Source of the DNA: Methylacidiphilum caldifontis | Lineage (GTDB): Bacteria; Verrucomicrobiota; Verrucomicrobiia; Methylacidiphilales; Methylacidiphilaceae | NCBI RefSeq assembly: GCF_017310505.1 | Contig: NZ_CP065957.1 | Coordinates: forward strand, 1,426,001-1,490,000 | Reading direction: 5' to 3' | Length of the DNA: 64,000 bases | Shown: positions 60,448 through 64,000 of the stretch, piece after piece | Position numbering within the stretch: the stretch's first letter is position 1 | Layout: every line of letters begins with the position of its first letter | Program-made: the position numbers and the translations under genes | Notes under the pieces: generated by a model | What the model was told of the DNA's origin: nothing | The model's input: only the letters and a program-made list of their open reading frames with translations | Database searches by the model: none

Positions 60448-62733
60448 TTGAAAAGATTATTCTTAAGGAAACTATATAAAGCAATTTTGGTATTGGCGGC
60501 ATCCCTTTGGATAGGGCTGGGGGCAAAGGGATGGGCAGTTCCTGGATTAGGCCAGTTGCCAGGACATGGAACAATAGCAACAGGTTCTGCGACGTATCAA
60601 AATGTTACACAGAATGGATTTACTAATGCGGCTACACTTACGGTGAGTGGAAATACGGCTATTTTATGGGGGAGTAGTGGGGGGACATTGAATGTTACAG
60701 GGAGTGGTTCAGGCTTTAATGTGGGATCTTCTGCTTACTTGAGTATAACGGCTGCTAGTAATGGTAGTAGCCTATTAAATGTAGACACAACAGGCAGTCC
60801 TTCCTACATTATGGGAACAATAAATGTAACAAGTGCTATCCCATTGTTTGTGGCTAATGGAAGCGGGGTTGTTGTAGGTCCTAATGCTATAATTACGGCT
60901 CCTGGAGGACTTGGACTTTTAGGTTATGATCTAAGTGGTCAAGCTTCGAGTTTTAATGGAACAGTGAGTGTGACGCCCACGACAGTGGGGTCATTTGTTA
61001 ATGTACAGTCAGGGGCTACTCTTAATGCTTCTGGAGCATCACTATTAATTGCGGCACCTACGGTGAATGTGGGGATTGCTACATCAACTTCTTTGGTTGG
61101 AACTTATGGTCCTAATCCAATCAGTATTTTAGCAGGCTATTATTTTAATCAGTATTATCCTTCAAGAGGTAGATATGCAGAATATGGCGCTCCTACACCA
61201 ATAACCAATGCGATAGCTGGAGCGACTCCAGGATCCATTACAATTTCAGGTCCTACTTCTGGTTTTTATGCTTTTCCATCTGGTAATCCGACTGGTACAC
61301 TTCTGCTTTCTTCAGGGAACATTATTACAAGTGGTAACTTGAGTTTAAGTGGTGTGGGTCGGTTGGAATGGGGTACGTTTAATCCTTCAAACTTAGCTGC
61401 TGCTACCTTTACGAATAATGGGACTATTGTATGGACTGCTCCAGGTATAACACACCAACTGACTACGGGATCGCTTGTAAATAATGGAACGATTCAAGCG
61501 GGTACAAGTGATGTTATAATTAATGTAGGTGGGAGTATAACAAATAACTCTGGCGCTACTATTGATGGGGGCGGGTTTAATGTAGCATTACTTGCTGGTA
61601 TATCTTCTTCTCCTGGAAATGGGATAGGAGGGGGGATTGTTAATTTCGGGACTATCAATGGATATAATTACGTAAGGCTTGTTGCTTCTAATGAGAATGG
61701 TATTGGGCCATATCCAGGTGGTGGAATCTTTAGTAACGGAACAATATCGATTACCAACCCAAATGGGTTTAGTTCGACGGTCATTAACCCTGTTTCATTC
61801 TTATTTGAGGAGTTTGGAGGTCCAATGGTGGGAACTGGGACTGGCAGCTATCTTAATGTAGGAAGTCGCACAGGAAATGTTTTCCTTGGAGGGACAATTA
61901 ATGTTGCAGATCCAAAAGGTCTAGGGAGAGCGATTTTTGCAGCTGGGTATAATCCATTTACAAATGCTTTTACAACAGCATCACAACAGTTCACTCTCGC
62001 AACGAATATTACGGCACAAAACGTGTTCTTCGGGGGTGGAAGTCTAGTTGGACCAGCTGTAGTCACGACTCAGAACATGGTGATTGCGGCTAGAGGTAAT
62101 GTTAATAATAGGACAGGGAGTGATCCTTTAAACAATAGTTTTCATCTTTCTAATGGACCATGGGCTGCAACGACTAACGTAGTGATTAATGCCATAGGGA
62201 CAACGGGTAAACAGGCGATTAACCTTGCAATAAATGGGAACGCGACGGTCAATTCTGGGCAGACTTCTACGTTTCTCCATAATGATACTATTGGATTGAG
62301 TTTGCCCACTCCCAATGCAGGGAGTAATCTGCTTGTGAATGCTTCTGGCAATTTGACTATTAACCCAAGTATGGTTATTGAATATTTGGCCTTTGACCCA
62401 TATACGCTCAGTAAATTCGTATTTCATGTACCTGGCTTTAGTTTTCCGGGTGGGATAGTGTTTATGTCTGGGGGGACGCTAAAGATCAATACCATTGTTG
62501 ATAATGGATATACATCACAAGCGGTGGCAGGACAGGGAATATTCTTCCAAGCTCCTAAAATCGTGACGACGAGTCCTGTGATTACCAGTGGGAATACGTG
62601 GGTAAATTTCAGTACGACACCCACTACGGTGCCTGCTATTTATTCAGCAACTCCTGTATCGAAAATTACGCCAAATATATTTAATGTGGCACTGAATCCC
62701 AGTGCTTATCATGTCAGATCTTTTAGCCCATAA
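60448..62733 (+). CDS. Filamentous-haemagglutinin-like exoprotein (TpsA type, two-partner secretion)
   Basis: A 761-residue secreted protein. It has a signal peptide (KLYKAILVLAASLWIGLGAK) and a TPS-like domain with GSATYQNVTQNGFTNAATLT, NVTSAIPLFVANGSGVVVGP and NAIITAPGGLGLLGYDLSGQ, reminiscent of the LFLINPNGIVFG-type FHA N-terminus. The rest is a Gly/Asn/Thr/Ser-rich beta-helix with NNGTI-type repeats (FTNNGTIVWTAPG, LVNNGTIQAGTSD). It is short for an adhesin and has no toxin or C-terminal anchor. Low-charge, N/G/T-rich content differs from its neighbours. The normal TpsB gene would be upstream, where only a decayed fragment is seen. A strong terminator follows. Confidence 0.75.
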   Translation: MKRLFLRKLYKAILVLAASLWIGLGAKGWAVPGLGQLPGHGTIATGSATYQNVTQNGFTNAATLTVSGNTAILWGSSGGTLNVTGSGSGFNVGSSAYLSITAASNGSSLLNVDTTGSPSYIMGTINVTSAIPLFVANGSGVVVGPNAIITAPGGLGLLGYDLSGQASSFNGTVSVTPTTVGSFVNVQSGATLNASGASLLIAAPTVNVGIATSTSLVGTYGPNPISILAGYYFNQYYPSRGRYAEYGAPTPITNAIAGATPGSITISGPTSGFYAFPSGNPTGTLLLSSGNIITSGNLSLSGVGRLEWGTFNPSNLAAATFTNNGTIVWTAPGITHQLTTGSLVNNGTIQAGTSDVIINVGGSITNNSGATIDGGGFNVALLAGISSSPGNGIGGGIVNFGTINGYNYVRLVASNENGIGPYPGGGIFSNGTISITNPNGFSSTVINPVSFLFEEFGGPMVGTGTGSYLNVGSRTGNVFLGGTINVADPKGLGRAIFAAGYNPFTNAFTTASQQFTLATNITAQNVFFGGGSLVGPAVVTTQNMVIAARGNVNNRTGSDPLNNSFHLSNGPWAATTNVVINAIGTTGKQAINLAINGNATVNSGQTSTFLHNDTIGLSLPTPNAGSNLLVNASGNLTINPSMVIEYLAFDPYTLSKFVFHVPGFSFPGGIVFMSGGTLKINTIVDNGYTSQAVAGQGIFFQAPKIVTTSPVITSGNTWVNFSTTPTTVPAIYSATPVSKITPNIFNVALNPSAYHVRSFSP

Positions 62734-62760
62734 AGGGTGATTTAAAAGGAGATGCATAGA

Positions 62761-62794
62761 AAAAGGAGGCAATAGCTAATTGCCTCTTTTTTTA
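62761..62794 (+). terminator. Rho-independent terminator of the exoprotein gene
   Basis: GAGGCAAT pairs with ATTGCCTC around a 5-base loop, extended by A:T pairs from an upstream A-run, and an eight-T run follows directly. The position is 28 bases after the stop. Confidence 0.93.
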
Positions 62795-62897
62795 TTATTT
62801 AAATCATTAGGCAAATTTTGTTTATTTTTGTGAAATAAAAAAATGAGTGTTGCTTTACTAAAAGAAGTTATTTAAAAGATTTTCTTTTTGGTTTTTT

Positions 62898-63299
62898 CTA
62901 TTCTTCAGCATAGCGAAACGCTATAGCATGATAATAAGGAACAGTCCTATTTAGGTTAGTGTCATACATTCCCCCTGCCGTATTCATGACAAAAGGATTA
63001 GCGATCGGAATGGACTTATCTTCGATGATTAGCCCTTGAGCCCCAAGTTCTCTTGCTTTCATTGCAAGAGCTCCAATAATCTCTGTTTTTGGGGTGCCTT
63101 CTGCACCCCTGGCATTAAGTTCAGCAATTTTATAATACTTGCGTTTTGGAGGCTGGGTCATAATATCAAGATAGCGGGTAGGACTGTAAGTCTTGGAGCT
63201 GAGCCGTTTGACACTAACCGATTCCTGGTGGACACAGCTTAATAGAAAAAAACAAAAAAGAAAAGTCAGTTTGGCCAGTGTAGGTTTTTTGGTATTCAT
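62898..63299 (-). CDS. Putative lipoprotein of unknown function
   Basis: A 133-residue protein with a lipoprotein signal (LTFLFCFFLLSCVHQ; Cys at the lipobox) and a compact domain with YYKIAELNARGAEGTPKTEI, IGALAMKARELGAQGLIIED and a C-terminal VPYYHAIAFRYAEE. The pattern of a helix (ALAMKARELGA) followed by a strand (GLIIED) is that of small alpha/beta envelope modules, but I do not recognise a named family. It lies 12 bases downstream of the parvulin gene, so it is probably co-transcribed, which hints at an envelope assembly role. Confidence 0.7.
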   Translation of the reverse strand: MNTKKPTLAKLTFLFCFFLLSCVHQESVSVKRLSSKTYSPTRYLDIMTQPPKRKYYKIAELNARGAEGTPKTEIIGALAMKARELGAQGLIIEDKSIPIANPFVMNTAGGMYDTNLNRTVPYYHAIAFRYAEE

Positions 63300-63311
63300 G
63301 GATTTAAACAG

Positions 63312-64000
63312 TTAAGGATTAGCTGTTGTGATAGGCAAAGGAAAGATTTGAACTTGTCCTGATGACACAAGTTCCTGAACATGTTTTTTAAGGTTTTCCT
63401 GCTGGATCTGTTGGATTAGAGCCGGTTTAAGTTCTTCAAAAGAAGGGATTTTGTAAGGACGCACGGCCAACAGTTCAATGACTTCCCAACCAAGGGAAGA
63501 AAGAATAGGACCCCCTACTTGGCTAGGTTTTAACTTTTCAACAAGAGAAAGAGCCGAAAGTACGAGATTTTGACTATTGATCCAGCCCAGTTCACCCCCT
63601 CGGTCAGCTGTTCCTTTCTCAAGAGATTCGGTAGCTAGCAGAGAAAAATCCTCTCCTTTTTTTAGTCTTTGCATGATTTCAAAAGCTTTTCTGCGGGTAG
63701 GGAGAACAATATGCCTGATTTTGTATTCGAATTTGGGAGCTGTTTTTAAGAACTCTTTGTATTTGGCATAAAGTTCTTCTTGAGAAGGTAAAGAGCTGTT
63801 CACTACTTTTTTAATGAGCAGTTCAGCGAGTATTTTGCGGTTTAATTCATCCTGAGTTCTGATCGCTTCTTTGGATCTATCCAGCTCCAGTCTTTTGGCT
63901 TCTTGCACCAGTAATTCTTGCTGGACAATGGTGGCTAAAGCATTTTGTATGGCTTGAGTATCGGGGTTGGATACTCCTGCTTTCTTAAGCTCATTTAAAA
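63312..64000 (-). CDS. Parvulin-type peptidyl-prolyl isomerase (SurA/PpiC-like, N-terminus missing)
   Basis: The reading frame stays open to the right edge, so the N-terminus (and any signal peptide) is lost. The visible part has a helical SurA-N-like region (LNELKKAGVSNPDTQAIQNA and ALATIVQQELLVQEAKRLEL), then a parvulin domain: FEYKIRHIVLPTRRKAFEIM, RLKKGEDFSLLATESLEKGT, ADRGGELGWINSQNLV and GPILSSLGWEVIELLAVRPY. This is the chaperone/isomerase class acting on outer-membrane proteins in the periplasm. A GTG at 63908 could look like a start but lies inside a coding stretch. Confidence 0.85.
   Translation of the reverse strand, partial: LNELKKAGVSNPDTQAIQNALATIVQQELLVQEAKRLELDRSKEAIRTQDELNRKILAELLIKKVVNSSLPSQEELYAKYKEFLKTAPKFEYKIRHIVLPTRRKAFEIMQRLKKGEDFSLLATESLEKGTADRGGELGWINSQNLVLSALSLVEKLKPSQVGGPILSSLGWEVIELLAVRPYKIPSFEELKPALIQQIQQENLKKHVQELVSSGQVQIFPLPITTANP

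Overview
The window looks like a chromosomal segment of a PVC-superphylum bacterium, most likely a thermoacidophilic verrucomicrobial methanotroph of the Methylacidiphilum type. This is an inference. It rests on the 50-residue small basic protein at 6229-6381, whose MSQHRS...GLPKTKP pattern is restricted to Chlamydiae/Verrucomicrobia and relatives, on the moderately AT-rich base composition, and on the mix of core genes. No methane or rRNA genes lie here to confirm it. I see no insertion sequence, prophage, integrase, CRISPR array or plasmid functions. Most genes are ordinary core metabolism, and the unusual content lies in small accessory groups between them.

0-10 kb: the 5' part of prfB (reverse strand) with a textbook programmed +1 frameshift, a thioredoxin-like exported protein, moaC-mog for molybdenum cofactor, hisI, then a reverse-strand luxE-luxC pair (fatty-acid activation and reduction without luciferase genes). 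Divergent from it are a bactofilin and a zinc-ribbon/bactofilin-like protein, then the PVC small basic protein. Next come a ChaN-like protein, a HAD phosphatase, a membrane-anchored protein with two retropepsin-type DTG repeats, and tRNA-Lys.

10-33 kb: folE2; a TPP riboswitch controlling thiC; the 2-oxoglutarate dehydrogenase operon sucA-sucB-lpd, whose E2 shows no recognisable peripheral-subunit-binding domain; a reverse cluster thiL-tsaE-tsaB-alr; a CPBP protease, SppA and MetRS; then a forward run of HU, hisS, aspS, pyk, an SDR, an alpha/beta hydrolase, dcd and rlmN.

33-46 kb: a DUF3088 protein and a porin whose base composition differs from its neighbours; the membrane-quality group nfeD, floA and a small membrane protein; a copper/silver-type RND efflux pair (cusB-cusA) with a His/Met-rich adaptor tail; an opposing small exported His/Met-rich protein; an unexplained 86-nt imperfect hairpin; YihY; and a lytic transglycosylase.

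46-64 kb: tRNA-Arg and tRNA-Gly, an L,D-transpeptidase, an orphan SagB-like double nitroreductase, glutamate decarboxylase (acid tolerance), ppx-clpB, mutS, thyA and a fatty-acid desaturase. These are followed by a decayed fragment resembling the C-terminal barrel of a two-partner-secretion transporter, directly upstream of an intact FHA-like exoprotein gene. The window ends with a lipoprotein gene and a truncated parvulin-type chaperone/isomerase gene. The best candidates for little-described biology are the luxE-luxC cassette next to bactofilins, the tandem-DTG protease, the E2 without a binding domain, and the broken two-partner secretion locus.
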